NCBI RefSeq assembly: GCF_900105145.1
Contig: NZ_LT629752.1
Coordinates: forward strand, 992,001 to 1,056,000
Direction of reading: 5' to 3'
DNA from: Polaribacter sp. KT25b
GTDB lineage: Bacteria; Bacteroidota; Bacteroidia; Flavobacteriales; Flavobacteriaceae
Length of the DNA: 64,000 nucleotides
Shown: positions 16,880 to 27,700 of the stretch, piece after piece
How positions within the stretch are numbered: the stretch's first letter is position 1
Layout: every line of letters begins with the position of its first letter
Position numbers and translations under genes: made by a program
The notes under the pieces: model-generated
The model's database searches: none
Seen by the model: only the letters and a program-made list of their open reading frames with translations
Told to the model about the DNA's origin: nothing

Positions 16880-16939
16880 CAATAAGTAAGACACAATTAG
16901 GTTTAATAAGTCACAGTTTTAATTTAAAAATTATGGTAT

Positions 16940-16947
16940 TATTTTTG
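16940..16947 (+). promoter_or_regulatory. -7 box before the thioredoxin-like gene
   Basis: TATTTTTG is an exact TAnnTTTG match, 26 nt before the ATG at 16974. No TTG at the expected -33 spacing. Confidence 0.45.
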
Positions 16948-16973
16948 ATACTTTTAAAGAAATAAAGTTTATT

Positions 16974-17462
16974 ATGAGAAAAATATTTTTCGTTTTTAGT
17001 ATTTGTTTATTTACATCTCACGTTAATTTTGGTCAAGATGTAGTTAGTTCTGATGAAGAAATTATAAAGAGTAATGAAATTACATTAAATTGGATGCCAA
17101 ATTATAAAGAGGCATTAAAAAAATCTAAAAAAGAAAAAAAACCTGTTTTAATTTATTTTACGGGTTCAGATTGGTGCGGACCATGTAAAGTTTTAGATAA
17201 AAAATTATTTCATACAGAAAAGTTTAAAGCTTTGGCAGATAAAAATTTAATTCTCTTAGAAGTAGATATACCAAGAAGATTAGATATAATTTCTCCAGAT
17301 AAAATGGTTGAAAATAAGTCAATTCAAAAAAAATATAAAGTAAAAGCGTTTCCTACATTAATGTTTGTAAATCATAGAGGAAAGAAAATTGCAGAGAAAA
17401 AAGGATATATTTTAAGTGAATATTATTATCCTTTTTTTCAATCAGAAATTGATAACTATTAA
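16974..17462 (+). CDS. Secreted thioredoxin-fold protein
   Basis: A 162-aa protein with an N-terminal signal peptide (MRKIFFVFSICLFTSHVNFG, cleavage near residue 20) and a thioredoxin fold with the redox motif WCGPCK at residues 67-72. The cis-Pro segment is AFPTLMFV near residue 124. It should act in the periplasm as a disulfide reductase or isomerase. The nearby OmpA-like proteins contain many conserved Cys and could be clients, but that is only proximity. It is monocistronic, with its own promoter and terminator. Confidence 0.92.
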   Translation: MRKIFFVFSICLFTSHVNFGQDVVSSDEEIIKSNEITLNWMPNYKEALKKSKKEKKPVLIYFTGSDWCGPCKVLDKKLFHTEKFKALADKNLILLEVDIPRRLDIISPDKMVENKSIQKKYKVKAFPTLMFVNHRGKKIAEKKGYILSEYYYPFFQSEIDNY

Positions 17463-17480
17463 GAAATTAATAAGCATATA

Positions 17481-17513
17481 AAAGCCGAAACAAATTTGCT
17501 TCGGCTTTTTTTA
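17481..17513 (+). terminator. Terminator after the thioredoxin-like gene
   Basis: AAAGCCGAA and TTCGGCTTT form a 9-bp stem over a 10-nt loop, followed by TTTTTATT. It lies between convergent genes but the T-run is strong only on the plus strand. Confidence 0.85.
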
Positions 17514-17533
17514 TTCTTATAAAGAACTAAATA

Positions 17534-18640
17534 TTATTGTTGATTGATAACTCTAAAAGTAGTTCTTCTGTTTTGTGCATGTTCTGCTTCAGAACAAACA
17601 ACACCATCAGAACATCTATTTAATAATTTAGATTCTCCATAACCACTTCCTGTTAATTGGCTTGAATTAATACCTCTAGAAATTAAATAGTTAGTTACTG
17701 CTTTTGCTCTTCTGTCTGATAAATCTTGGTTAGATTCTTTAGTGCCTCTAGCATCTGTATGAGATTCTAAGGCAACAGCAACACCAGATTTTAAGATTGG
17801 TAATAATCTTTCATCTATAATTCTTTTAGCTTCTGGAGTTAATGTAGCACTATTTAAATTCCAATTAATTGGTAATGGAGTGTTATCTACTAATTCGCAC
17901 TCAACTTCTTTCCAAGATGATAAACCACCTTTACTAACTAAAACTTCTTTACTTACAGTTTTATATTTTGCAGCAACAGTAACTTCTTCTTTCCATGCAT
18001 CTTTAACTAAAACTATTTTCTTAATAGTACCATAAACAGCAGGAATTTCAACAGTTCTAGTAGTTTCTGGTTGAACAACAACCCTTCTAGTATAAGATTT
18101 TTCAAAACCAGGAACTGAGCTAGAAGCAGTAGTTGCATCAGATTTTAATTTTGTTAACGGAACAGTAACATATTTTGCAGCAACTGGTTTGTAACACCAA
18201 TATCTACAATCATTTGGATCATCTGATTGGCAGTCTGGTTTTTTATCACTCATTTGCCAATTAGCAGATGCAGCTTTTGTTTCTATTGTTTCGGAATCTT
18301 TAGAAAAAGTTGCATTAATAACACTTAGTTTATTTGCATCTTCTTTAGCAACATAAGAAACTGCTTTAGTTTCCCAAACCGCAGGAACAATTTCTAATGT
18401 TTTTACAGCTTCTTTTACTAAAACACTTTCAGTTATAGTTTTATACTCTGCTGGGTGAGTAATTATTTTTTTGTATGCAGGTTCAATTTCTATAGTTACT
18501 TCTTCGTTTTTCCATACTTCAGGAGTTTTACACATTACGTAGCATTTACCTGGTTCTGGATTTTCTGGTAGAGTTAATGCTTGGGCAAAAGAGCTTGTTG
18601 CTAAAAGTAAAAAAGCACCTCCTAGTAAAATTTTTTTCAT
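17534..18640 (-). CDS. OmpA-domain outer membrane protein (copy 1)
   Basis: A 368-aa protein from ATG 18640, which starts a signal peptide (MKKILLGGAFLLLATSSFAQ); the longer open frame to 18712 would bury it. The mature N-terminal two thirds have recurrent PAxY/W-x-T segments (for example PAEYKTI, PAVWETK, PAVYGTI, AAKYKTV) and conserved Cys clusters (CYVMCKTPE, DPNDCRYWCY). The C-terminal about 105 residues are an OmpA-like peptidoglycan-binding domain (INWNLNSATLT, ESHTDARGT, NQDLSDRRAKAV, NRRTTFRV). It should tether the outer membrane to peptidoglycan. A close paralogue lies just upstream. Confidence 0.93.
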   Translation of the reverse strand: MKKILLGGAFLLLATSSFAQALTLPENPEPGKCYVMCKTPEVWKNEEVTIEIEPAYKKIITHPAEYKTITESVLVKEAVKTLEIVPAVWETKAVSYVAKEDANKLSVINATFSKDSETIETKAASANWQMSDKKPDCQSDDPNDCRYWCYKPVAAKYVTVPLTKLKSDATTASSSVPGFEKSYTRRVVVQPETTRTVEIPAVYGTIKKIVLVKDAWKEEVTVAAKYKTVSKEVLVSKGGLSSWKEVECELVDNTPLPINWNLNSATLTPEAKRIIDERLLPILKSGVAVALESHTDARGTKESNQDLSDRRAKAVTNYLISRGINSSQLTGSGYGESKLLNRCSDGVVCSEAEHAQNRRTTFRVINQQ

Positions 18641-18787
18641 AATAAATCTGTTTTGTTTTTTGTTAATTTTTAATTTGTTTTTTATGTGACACATTTTTTT
18701 TTCTAAAGTCACGAATAAAACAGATTTTTTATTATTTAAATTTTTTTTTGTAAGAGCGATTATTTTTTGTTTTTTAAATTTAGAGCA

Positions 18788-18820
18788 AAAAAAAAGAAGC
18801 TATTTAGCTTCTTTTTTTTA
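18788..18820 (-). terminator. Terminator after OmpA-domain copy 2
   Basis: GAAGCTA and TAGCTTC form a stem with flanking A- and T-runs on both sides, 14 nt beyond the stop of the upstream OmpA gene. It separates the two paralogues into single-gene transcripts. Confidence 0.8.
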
Positions 18821-18833
18821 TTTGAAAATAATT

Positions 18834-19934
18834 TTATTTCTGATTAACAACTCTAAAAGTTGTTCTTCTATTTACTGAATGTTCAGCTTCAGAACAAACT
18901 ACACCATCAGAACATTTGTTAAGTAATTTTGTTTCACCAAAACCTTTAGCATATAATTGACTACGATTAATTCCTTTAGAAATTAAGTAATCTGTAACTG
19001 CTTTTGCTCTGTTGTCTGATAATTCTTGATTGTCACTTTTAGTACCTCTCATATCTGTATGAGATTCAATAAATACAGCAACACCATCATTTAAAATAGG
19101 TAATAATCTTGCATCAATAATTGCTTTTGCACCATCATTTAAAACAGCACTAGAAAAATCCCAATTAATTGGTAAAGGAGTGTTATTTACTAATTTACAG
19201 TCTACAGATTTCCAAGAAGTTAATCCTCCTTTTTTAACTAATATTTGTTTAGTAATAGATCTATATACAGCTGGTTGTATCGTTTCTTCAGACCAAGCAT
19301 CTTTAACTAATACCGTTTTTGAAATAGTTTTATATTCTGGTTTAGTTTGTACAATTGTAGTAGTTGGTTTGTTTACCATAACTTTTCTTTTGTACGTTTT
19401 TTTAACACCAGTTACAGGTGTTTTAACTACAGAAGCATCTGTTTTTAACTTTTCTACAGGCATTGTCTTAAATTCAGCAGGTAAAGGTTGGTAACACCAA
19501 TATCTACAATCATTAGGGTCATTAGATTCACAATCAGGCATTTTTTCACTCATTGCCCAAGTTGCAGATGCTGCTTTTATTTCTACAGTTTCAAAACCTT
19601 GATTAAAAGTTGCTTCTTGAACCTCTAATTTAGAACCATCTTCTTTTTCGTAATAAGTAACTTCTTGAGTTCCCCAAACAGCCGGAACTAATAAAATTTC
19701 TTCACCAGCTTCTTTGGTTAATACTTTTTCTTCTATTGTTCTGTATTCTGCTGGATGTGTAATTATCGTTTTATATGCTGGAGAAACAGCAACACTTACG
19801 GTTTCATTTTTCCAAATATCTGGAGTTTTACATCGAACATAACATTTTCCTGGTTCTGGGTTTTCTGGTAAATCTTGACCAAAAACTACAGCGCTAAACA
19901 TTAAAAAAGCGAAACTGAATAGAATTTTTTTCAT
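18834..19934 (-). CDS. OmpA-domain outer membrane protein (copy 2)
   Basis: A 366-aa paralogue of the next gene, with the same order: signal peptide (MKKILFSFAFLMFSAVVFGQ) starting at ATG 19934, an N-terminal region with PAYKTI/PAEYRTI/PAVWGTQ/PEYKTI segments and Cys clusters CYVRCKTPD and DPNDCRYWCY, then a C-terminal OmpA-like domain (INWDFSSAVL, ESHTDMRGT, NQELSDNRAKAV, NRRTTFRV). Similarity runs over the full length, so this is a tandem duplication. The frame opens further upstream, but the signal peptide fixes the start. An exact -7 box lies about 50 nt upstream. Confidence 0.93.
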   Translation of the reverse strand: MKKILFSFAFLMFSAVVFGQDLPENPEPGKCYVRCKTPDIWKNETVSVAVSPAYKTIITHPAEYRTIEEKVLTKEAGEEILLVPAVWGTQEVTYYEKEDGSKLEVQEATFNQGFETVEIKAASATWAMSEKMPDCESNDPNDCRYWCYQPLPAEFKTMPVEKLKTDASVVKTPVTGVKKTYKRKVMVNKPTTTIVQTKPEYKTISKTVLVKDAWSEETIQPAVYRSITKQILVKKGGLTSWKSVDCKLVNNTPLPINWDFSSAVLNDGAKAIIDARLLPILNDGVAVFIESHTDMRGTKSDNQELSDNRAKAVTDYLISKGINRSQLYAKGFGETKLLNKCSDGVVCSEAEHSVNRRTTFRVVNQK

Positions 19935-19983
19935 ACTAGTAAACATTAACAAATACCTTTGTTTTAAGTAATTAACAATGTGC

Positions 19984-19991
19984 CAAATGTA
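19984..19991 (-). promoter_or_regulatory. -7 box of OmpA-domain copy 2
   Basis: On the minus strand TACATTTG (19991-19984) is an exact TAnnTTTG match, placing the start of transcription near 19977 and a leader of about 43 nt before the ATG at 19934. Confidence 0.5.
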
Positions 19992-20029
19992 CTAAAAACA
20001 TTTATAAAATTTAAAGAAATAAAAATAAA

Positions 20030-20926
20030 TTATAACTTATTATAATACAGACTTTTAATAATTCCGTCTGAAAGTCCAATTTTTGGAACATATATTTTTG
20101 TTGCTCCGCTCCATTTCATAGCAGATATATATATTTTGGTAGCTGGTATTATAACATCTGCTCTATCTGGATTTAAACTTAATTCTGATATTCTATCTTG
20201 ATAACTCATTTGTTTTAAAAACTGATATTGAGCATTTAAATATATAAAAGAAATAGGTTTTCCTTCTTGTCTGCCAGACATTTTAAATAATTTATTAATA
20301 TTTCCACCAGAACCAATTAATGAAAGATTTTTTAAACCGTGTGTATTTTTTTTAATCCATTTCTCAACATTAGAGAATATTTCTTTATTAACAGATTTTT
20401 TATTATTTAATAGTCGTACGGTTCCCATCTTAAAAGATTTTGAGTTGACTATTTTACCATCAGAAAAAATTGTAAATTCTGTACTACCACCACCAACATC
20501 TACATATAAATAAGAATTATTACCTTGTATTAATTGATTTAAATCTGTAGATGAAATTATTGCAGCTTCTTCTTTACCACCAATAATATCAATTTTAACA
20601 CCTGTTTGTTTAAGAATTTTATCGGCAATTTCAATACCATTTTGTGCTTCTCTCATTGCAGAAGTAGCACAAGCCTTGTAACGTTCTACATTATGAACTT
20701 TCATTAACAATTTAAATGCTTCCATAGCATCTATCATTCTAGTTGTGTTTTGTTCGCTAATTATTCCGCCAACAAAAGCATCAGCACCTAAACGAATTGG
20801 AACACGAACTAAAGCAGATTTTTTAAATTGAGGTTCTTTTCCTTTTGCTACTATAACATTAGATACTAATAATCTAATTGCGTTTGATCCAATATCTATT
20901 GCTCCGTATTTTTTTATTTCTAACAA
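20030..20926 (-). CDS. Ppx/GppA-family exopolyphosphatase
   Basis: A 298-aa protein of the ASKHA-fold Ppx/GppA family: phosphate-1 loop AIDIGSNAIRLL near residues 9-20, and phosphate-2 motif YVDVGGGSTEF near 141-151. Members hydrolyse polyphosphate chains or the pppGpp 5'-phosphate; the short single-module length suits an exopolyphosphatase without the extra C-terminal HD domain. It follows sixA after 7 nt on the same strand. In related genomes these two lie beside a polyphosphate kinase gene (from memory), which is absent from this neighbourhood. Confidence 0.93.
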   Translation of the reverse strand: MLEIKKYGAIDIGSNAIRLLVSNVIVAKGKEPQFKKSALVRVPIRLGADAFVGGIISEQNTTRMIDAMEAFKLLMKVHNVERYKACATSAMREAQNGIEIADKILKQTGVKIDIIGGKEEAAIISSTDLNQLIQGNNSYLYVDVGGGSTEFTIFSDGKIVNSKSFKMGTVRLLNNKKSVNKEIFSNVEKWIKKNTHGLKNLSLIGSGGNINKLFKMSGRQEGKPISFIYLNAQYQFLKQMSYQDRISELSLNPDRADVIIPATKIYISAMKWSGATKIYVPKIGLSDGIIKSLYYNKL

Positions 20927-20933
20927 ATCTTTT

Positions 20934-21422
20934 TTATTTATGATTTTTTGGAAATTCAGTTAAAATAGTTTTACCTTTTTTAAGGTTTTTCCAATGTTTT
21001 TCTTCAAATTGGATACCTACAATACCACAAGTTGGCACATGTGCTATAGGTTTGTGGCCAAATTTATTTACAAAAGTATTTATACCATGATCATGACTAA
21101 AAATTATAGCAGAACTAAAACCATCATCCAAAGCTTTAACAGTTTTTACTAAATAACCATCGCTAAAGCTATATAATTGACGTCTAATTTTTAGGTTAGA
21201 TAACGGGTATTCAAAATTTTCACAAAAAATAACAGCAGTATGTAAAGCTCTATTTGCACTACTAGATATAAAAACATCTGGTCTAGGAATTAATTTTGAT
21301 AGCACTTTAGACATTAAGTGAGCGTCTTTAATTCCGCGTTTTTTTAAGGGTCTATCAATATCTTCAATTCCTTCATATTCCCATGAAGATTTAGCATGTC
21401 GAACTATATAAAGTGTTTTCAT
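20934..21422 (-). CDS. SixA-like histidine phosphatase
   Basis: A 162-aa single-domain member of the histidine phosphatase (RHG) superfamily. The catalytic motif is VRHAKSSW at residues 7-14, with a second Arg/Ser segment (ISSSANRALHTA) and the late catalytic His in FSHDHGIN. SixA in enterobacteria acts on phosphotransferase-system proteins; in Bacteroidota, where that target is usually missing, the substrate is unclear. The close 3' link to ppx/gppA suggests phosphate or polyphosphate metabolism, which is inference. Confidence 0.88.
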   Translation of the reverse strand: MKTLYIVRHAKSSWEYEGIEDIDRPLKKRGIKDAHLMSKVLSKLIPRPDVFISSSANRALHTAVIFCENFEYPLSNLKIRRQLYSFSDGYLVKTVKALDDGFSSAIIFSHDHGINTFVNKFGHKPIAHVPTCGIVGIQFEEKHWKNLKKGKTILTEFPKNHK

Positions 21423-21453
21423 TCAATTTTATTTGAGATTGTAAATATAAAAA

Positions 21454-22101
21454 TTAAGGAGATAAACGTTCTATTTTCCATGAAAAATCTTTCTCTAAAT
21501 TATATCTTATTCGGTCGTGCATTCTGTTTGGTCTTCCTTGCCAAAACTCTATAGAAAAAGGTTTTACTAAATATCCTCCCCAATTTTTTGGTCTTGTAAT
21601 TTCTTTTCCTTCAAATTTTTTTTCAAAGGATACTAAGTTTTCATCCAATTCTTTTCTTGATGAAACTACTGTGCTTTGGTTTGAAGCCCAGGCACCTAAT
21701 TTACTTCCATCTGGTCTCGATTCAAAATATCCGTCGGATAAATTTTCTGAAAGTATTTCTGCTTTTCCTTTAATAATAATTTGTTGTTCTAAAGCTGGCC
21801 AAAAAAAAGATAAGCAAATATGATTGTTTTTAGCGATTGATTTTCCTTTTTCAGAATCATAATTGGTATAAAAAATAAAACCTTCCCAAGTATATTTTTT
21901 TAATAAAACAACTCTATTTTTTGGGAATCCATCTAAACCGATAGTTGAAATAGTCATCGCGTTACTTTCATCAACTGAATCAGAATTATCTGCATTTAAA
22001 AACCAAGTTTGAAATAATTGTAATGGGTTTTCTGGACAATTACTTTCTAAAAGTTCTTGTTTTTCGTAAGATTTTCTATAATTACTTAAGTCTTTTTGCA
22101 T
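21454..22101 (-). CDS. pdxH: Pyridoxamine 5'-phosphate oxidase
   Basis: FMN-dependent oxidation of pyridoxine or pyridoxamine 5'-phosphate to pyridoxal 5'-phosphate. The 215 aa show the family signatures: FQTWFLNADNS, AMTISTIGLDGFPKNRVVLLK (split: AMTIST, PKNRVVLLK), FYTNYDSEKGKSI, ESRPDGSKLGAWASNQS, and the C-terminal EFWQGRPNRMHDRI. The supply of PLP matters for hemL elsewhere in the window. It sits between a small secreted protein and sixA on one strand, so the four genes may be cotranscribed. Confidence 0.97.
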   Translation of the reverse strand: MQKDLSNYRKSYEKQELLESNCPENPLQLFQTWFLNADNSDSVDESNAMTISTIGLDGFPKNRVVLLKKYTWEGFIFYTNYDSEKGKSIAKNNHICLSFFWPALEQQIIIKGKAEILSENLSDGYFESRPDGSKLGAWASNQSTVVSSRKELDENLVSFEKKFEGKEITRPKNWGGYLVKPFSIEFWQGRPNRMHDRIRYNLEKDFSWKIERLSP

Positions 22102-22106
22102 TTTAT

Positions 22107-22532
22107 TTAATTAAAAATATATCTAATTCCTATTGAGTTTCGAACTCCGGATGAATTTTCAATATCAGAAAAGTGGTATGAAGTTTCAAATAAGAAACCA
22201 AAATTTCGTACTTCCTTAAATGGTGTGATTTCTATTTGAGCTGGTATAAAATAACTTTCAATAAAATCTATATTCTTAGAGTGAAAAGGAAAAGTAGAGA
22301 TACCAGTACCTAGGTTCATGTTGTAATTATCCTTAGCTAATAAAGTATATAATAAACTTAATTCAGTATTAAATTCCATTCCTAAATTATCACTTATTCT
22401 TAATTCTGATTGTATATTTTTAGAAAATTTGTAAGTTAAACCAATTTCTGCATTAAAATAACCTGTAATTTTAAATTGACTTAAAATTGTTGTAGAGGAT
22501 AAAATGATACATAAAAAGAAAATTTTCTTCAT
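22107..22532 (-). CDS. Small outer-membrane-barrel-like protein
   Basis: A 141-aa protein with a signal peptide (MKKIFFLCIILSSTTILSQ) and short alternating hydrophobic-polar beta strands (GYFNAEIGLTYKF, LSLLYTLLA, FGFLFETSYHF) ending in an aromatic residue pair followed by N (IRYIFN). That resembles a small outer-membrane beta-barrel. I recognise no named family. It ends 5 nt before pdxH, probably in the same transcript. Confidence 0.75.
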   Translation of the reverse strand: MKKIFFLCIILSSTTILSQFKITGYFNAEIGLTYKFSKNIQSELRISDNLGMEFNTELSLLYTLLAKDNYNMNLGTGISTFPFHSKNIDFIESYFIPAQIEITPFKEVRNFGFLFETSYHFSDIENSSGVRNSIGIRYIFN

Positions 22533-22549
22533 TTTTATTTTTGTTCAAA

Positions 22550-22557
22550 CAAAGATA
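22550..22557 (-). promoter_or_regulatory. -7 box before the small barrel-like gene
   Basis: TATCTTTG on the minus strand (22557-22550) is an exact TAnnTTTG match 17 nt before the ATG at 22532. It probably drives the small protein, pdxH, sixA and ppx/gppA. Confidence 0.5.
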
Positions 22558-22599
22558 AATTATTATTAATGATTTCTGATATTTTTATAATTTCATTTT

Positions 22600-24730
22600 C
22601 TACATAAAAAAAGAGGAACCATTTCTGGTTCCTCTTTTTTTATCTATAATTTAAGATTTTTACTATCTAAAAATAATTTTAGAAGTTCCGTAATCAGTTT
22701 GTTTACTATTCACTTTTAAGAATAAAACACCTGGTTTCACTTTTAGATTAAAGTCGATTTCATTTTTACCAGTAGTTAATTGAACATCGCTAACAAAGAT
22801 TTCTTTACCAGTAACATCGAATAAAGTTACAGTTGCTTGCGTGTCTACCTCACTAAATAAAAGCACATTTACATTTCCTTTAGAAGGATTTGGATATGCC
22901 ATAAAGTTGTTTTCAAAAGTTTCAATTTTAGCAATCGTTTGTTCTTCAACGGCAGTTTTAGTAAACTTCACATCCGAAATAAATAAATCTAATTCTTTTG
23001 TATTTGCTTCAACAGGTAAGAACGTAAACGTGATGGTTGTTAAATCATCCGCAGTTATTTTAGCAGTTGTACCTGTAGAAGAAAAGTATTCAAAAGGAAC
23101 ATAATAGGTTTGCTCTTCTTCTGATAAATCTACCATGATTCTGTATTGCTCTTTCCAGTTTTCAACAGAAGATTTAATTAAACCTAATTCCATTAACCCA
23201 GAACCTTTAGCTGTAAAAGATAAGTATTTGTACTCTGAATAATCTGCAGATATAGTACCTGGTAATAATGATTTGTACACTGTTAAGTAATCATACTCAC
23301 TGGTTGCTTTGACTTCTACATTTCTATTGATTGAATACTCATCATCTTCGTATGTTCTATCAAAATTGTTCCAAACAAAGTAATTTAAGATTTCTGTATA
23401 GTTCTTGTCGTAATCTAATCCCCAGTTTCCATCAGCATGATAAAACGCATCTTCTACTTCATTCTCTACTTCAATAAGACCTTCATATTCATACCCATCA
23501 GCAATATCTAATCTTAAAGCTTGCTGAATTTCAGTATCTAACGTATTGTATCTGTGTTTGATGTTATTTGCAGTTTCAGAATATAATTCTACCATAGAAA
23601 TATCTGCAGTATTACCAACTTCAGTACTTCTTAAGTTTACTATTAATTCTCCTTTGTCTCTATAAATTTTAGAAGCATAGGTTTCAGGAACTTTCTGAAC
23701 TTCTGTTTGATTCATCGGAATAAAAGATTGTAAATTTTCTAAAATATCCTTAACCATTTTTTGAGTATCAGCAGGCTTTGTAGACCATACTTGAAAGTTA
23801 TACACATCATTAAACTTGGTATAGTTGTTTACATACCAGTTCGTTTGAATTGTGTAATTGGTATCGTTATTATTTTTAGCAACAGCGAAAGAAATAGCAT
23901 ATTCAACAATATCATTTCTTTGTTTGATACCTTGCATTAAGAAATTATAACCTTCTAATTGCACTTTTTGAATGTTTAAAATTTCTGCACCACGAAGTCT
24001 ATCACAAGACGCTTTTGTGTGATTGTAAATTTTATCAGAAGTTTTAATTCCTAATACAACACCTTTCGTTTCTCCGTTTATAGAGAAGTCAACAGATAAT
24101 ATTTCATCAGCAACTGTGTAATCTAAAATGTCAGTAGGAGAGGTAACGTTTGCTACATTTCCAGCTATTAATTCAGTTGGGAACATATCTAACATTGTTT
24201 GACCTTTACCTTGGTAAGGTTGCGCTGATTTCATCTTAGATTTGTTGTATAAATTCTCATTTGACTTCACAAATTCAGTTGGCATAGAGTTTTTCTTTCT
24301 ACCAACATAAATTTTAGAAATTGCATCACCTAAAGATTCAGATTCAACACCACCGCTATTTCCACCAGAAGTTCCACCAGATGGAGCTACATAAGCAAAA
24401 TCTTGATCTAAATTATTTTCTCCTGATGCTAAAGTTAAAGAACTTGTATTTGGTGTACCAACACCATCTGCATCAAATGTTGGAATTAAATCTGCTAATG
24501 CTTTACCTGGAGGTAATCCACCAGTTACAGTACTTATATCAACAGTTACTGTATAATTTCCTGCTGGTAAATTGGTAAATAAATAGTTCCCGTTTACATC
24601 TGTGGTAGTTGTTAAATCATCACTAGGATTTCCTGGTGTACCTGGATCTAAAGTTACCGTTGCGCCTTCTAATCTATATTCACCTGGATCTCTAATTCCA
24701 TCACCATCTGTATCATACCAAACTTGGTCT
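22600..24730. repeat. Segmental duplication, copy A (3' end of giant gene 1 with terminator)
   Basis: From the terminator through the sorting domain, the shared module and the SdrD-B-like domain this stretch is nearly identical to 30912-33042 with a constant offset of 8312 bp, checked at both ends, so no net gaps. Both copies are in the same orientation. Confidence 0.85.
22606..22642 (-). terminator. Terminator of giant surface protein 1 (duplicated copy)
   Basis: AGAGGAACCA and TGGTTCCTCT form a 10-bp stem with a 4-nt loop between A- and T-runs, about 20 nt beyond the stop at 22663. The same hairpin and flanks recur at 30917-30953 behind giant protein 2. Confidence 0.9.
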
Positions 24731-27700
24731 CCAATACTACCTAAAAGAAGTGAAGGTGTTACAGTAAAAGTAACATCATCTGTTGTTGCAGAACAACCAC
24801 TCGTACCAGCAATTGTATATCTAATTGTTACATCAGTATTTACATTGATGTCATCTGGAGTATAAATATTTCCATTGATTGTTCCATCACCAGAAACGAT
24901 TGCCCAAGTTCCTCCATTAGGAGAACTAGTTAAAGTTTTAGTTTCATCTTCTGTTATAGAAGTAGTAGTTGTTGTGTTATCCGCAGTAATACATACAACT
25001 GTTAAAGTAAGTATTTGATCCGCTGCACAATTTATACCTTCTATTAATACTGATTGATCTCCATCAGCACCGTCATAAGTGATTCCGTTTACTGGCCACA
25101 AATACGTTTCATTTGAATTAATTGTCACATCTGTATCAATTGGAGTTGGTTCAGGAGAAACAGTAATATTTAAAATTTGATCTGCTGCACAATTCGCGCC
25201 TTCTACAAAAACGGTTTGCGTTCCAGCCGATCCGTTATACGTTACACTGTTAAATGCCCAAACATAGTCTTCATCAGAACAAATAGTCACATCTGTTACG
25301 ATAGGAGTTGGTTCAGGAGAAACTGTAATATTTAAAGTTTGATCCGCTGCACAATTCGCGCCTTCAACAAAAACAGTTTGCGTTCCTGCCGATCCGTTAT
25401 ACGTTACACTATTGAAAGCCCACGTATAATCTTCATCAGAACAAATAGTCACATCTGTTACGATTGGAGTTGGTTCAGGAGTAACCGTAATATTTAAAGT
25501 TTGATCCGCTGCACAATTTACTCCTTCTACAAAAACAGTTTGCGTTCCTGCAGATCCGTTATAGGTTACACTGTTAAATGCCCAAACATAGTCTTCATCA
25601 GAACAAATAGTCACATCTGTTACGATAGGAGTTGGTTCAGGAGAAACTGTAATATTTAAAGTTTGATCCGCTGCACAATTCGCGCCTTCAACAAACACAG
25701 TTTGCGTTCCTGCCGATCCGTTATACGTTACACTATTGAAAGCCCACGTATAATCTTCATCAGAACAAATAGTCACATCTGTTACGATTGGAGTTGGTTC
25801 AGGAGTAACCGTAATATTTAAAGTTTGATCCGCTGCACAATTTACTCCTTCTACAAAAACAGTTTGCGTTCCTGCAGATCCGTTATAGGTTACACTATTA
25901 AATGCCCAAACATAGTCTTCATCTGAACAAATTGTTACATCTGTTACGATTGGAGTTGGTTCAGGAGAAACAGTAATATTTAAAGTTTGATCTGCTGCAC
26001 AATTCACGCCTTCTACAAACACAGTTTGCGTTCCTGCAGATCCGTTATACGTTACACTATTGAAAGCCCACGTATAGTCTTCATCCGAACAAATAGTCAC
26101 ATCTGTTACGATTGGAGTTGGTTCAGGAGTAACCGTAATATTTAAAGTTTGATCCGCTGCACAATTCGCGCCTTCCACAAACACAGTTTGCGTTCCTGCA
26201 GATCCGTTATACGTTACACTATTAAATGCCCAAACATAGTCTTCATCCGAACAAATGGTTACATCTGTTACGATAGGAGTTGGTTCAGGAGAAACTGTAA
26301 TATTTAAAGTTTGATCCGCTGCACAATTCGCGCCTTCCACAAACACAGTTTGCGTTCCTGCCGATCCGTTATACGTTACACTATTGAAAGCCCACGTATA
26401 ATCTTCATCAGAACAAATAGTCACATCTGTTACGATTGGAGTTGGTTCAGGAGTAACCGTAATATTTAAAGTTTGATCCGCTGCACAATTTACTCCTTCT
26501 ACAAAAACAGTTTGCGTTCCTGCCGATCCGTTATAGGTTACACTATTAAATGCCCAAACATAGTCTTCATCTGAACAAATTGTTACATCTGTTACGATTG
26601 GAGTTGGTTCAGGAGAAACAGTAATATTTAAAGTTTGATCTGCTGCACAATTCACGCCTTCTACAAACACAGTTTGCGTTCCTGCAGATCCGTTATACGT
26701 TACACTATTGAAAGCCCACGTATAGTCTTCATCCGAACAAATAGTCACATCTGTTACGATTGGAGTTGGTTCAGGAGTAACCGTAATATTTAAAGTTTGA
26801 TCCGCTGCACAATTCGCGCCTTCCACAAACACAGTTTGCGTTCCTGCAGATCCGTTATACGTTACACTATTAAATGCCCAAACATAGTCTTCATCCGAAC
26901 AAATGGTTACATCTGTTACGATAGGAGTTGGTTCAGGAGAAACTGTAATATTTAAAGTTTGATCCGCTGCACAATTCGCGCCTTCCACAAACACAGTTTG
27001 CGTTCCTGCCGATCCGTTATACGTAACACTGTTAAATGCCCAAACATAGTCTTCATCCGAACAAATTGTCACATCTGTAACAATTGGAGTTGGCTCAGGA
27101 TTTACTGTAATATTTAAAATTTGATCCGCTGCACAATTCACGCCTTCCACAAAGACAGTTTGCGTTCCTGCAGATCCGTTATACGTTACACTATTAAATG
27201 CCCAAACATAGTCTTCATCCGAACAAATGGTTACATCTGTTACGATAGGAGTTGGTTCAGGAGAAACTGTAATATTTAAAGTTTGATCCGCTGCACAATT
27301 TACACCTTCCACAAAGACAGTTTGCGTTCCTGCCGATCCGTTATACGTAACACTGTTAAATGCCCAAACATAGTCTTCATCCGAACAAATGGTCACATCT
27401 GTAACAATTGGAGTTGGCTCAGGATTTACTGTAATATTTAAAATTTGATCCGCTGCACAATTCACGCCTTCCACAAATACAGTTTGTGTTCCTGCAGATC
27501 CGTTATACGTTACACTATTGAAAGCCCACGTATAATCTTCATCAGAACAAATAGTCACATCTGTTACGATTGGAGTTGGTTCAGGAGAAACAGTAATATT
27601 TAAAGTTTGATCTGCTGCACAATTCACGCCTTCCACAAAGACAGTTTGTGTTCCTGCAGATCCGTTATAAGTAATGCTATTAAAAGCCCATGTATACTCT

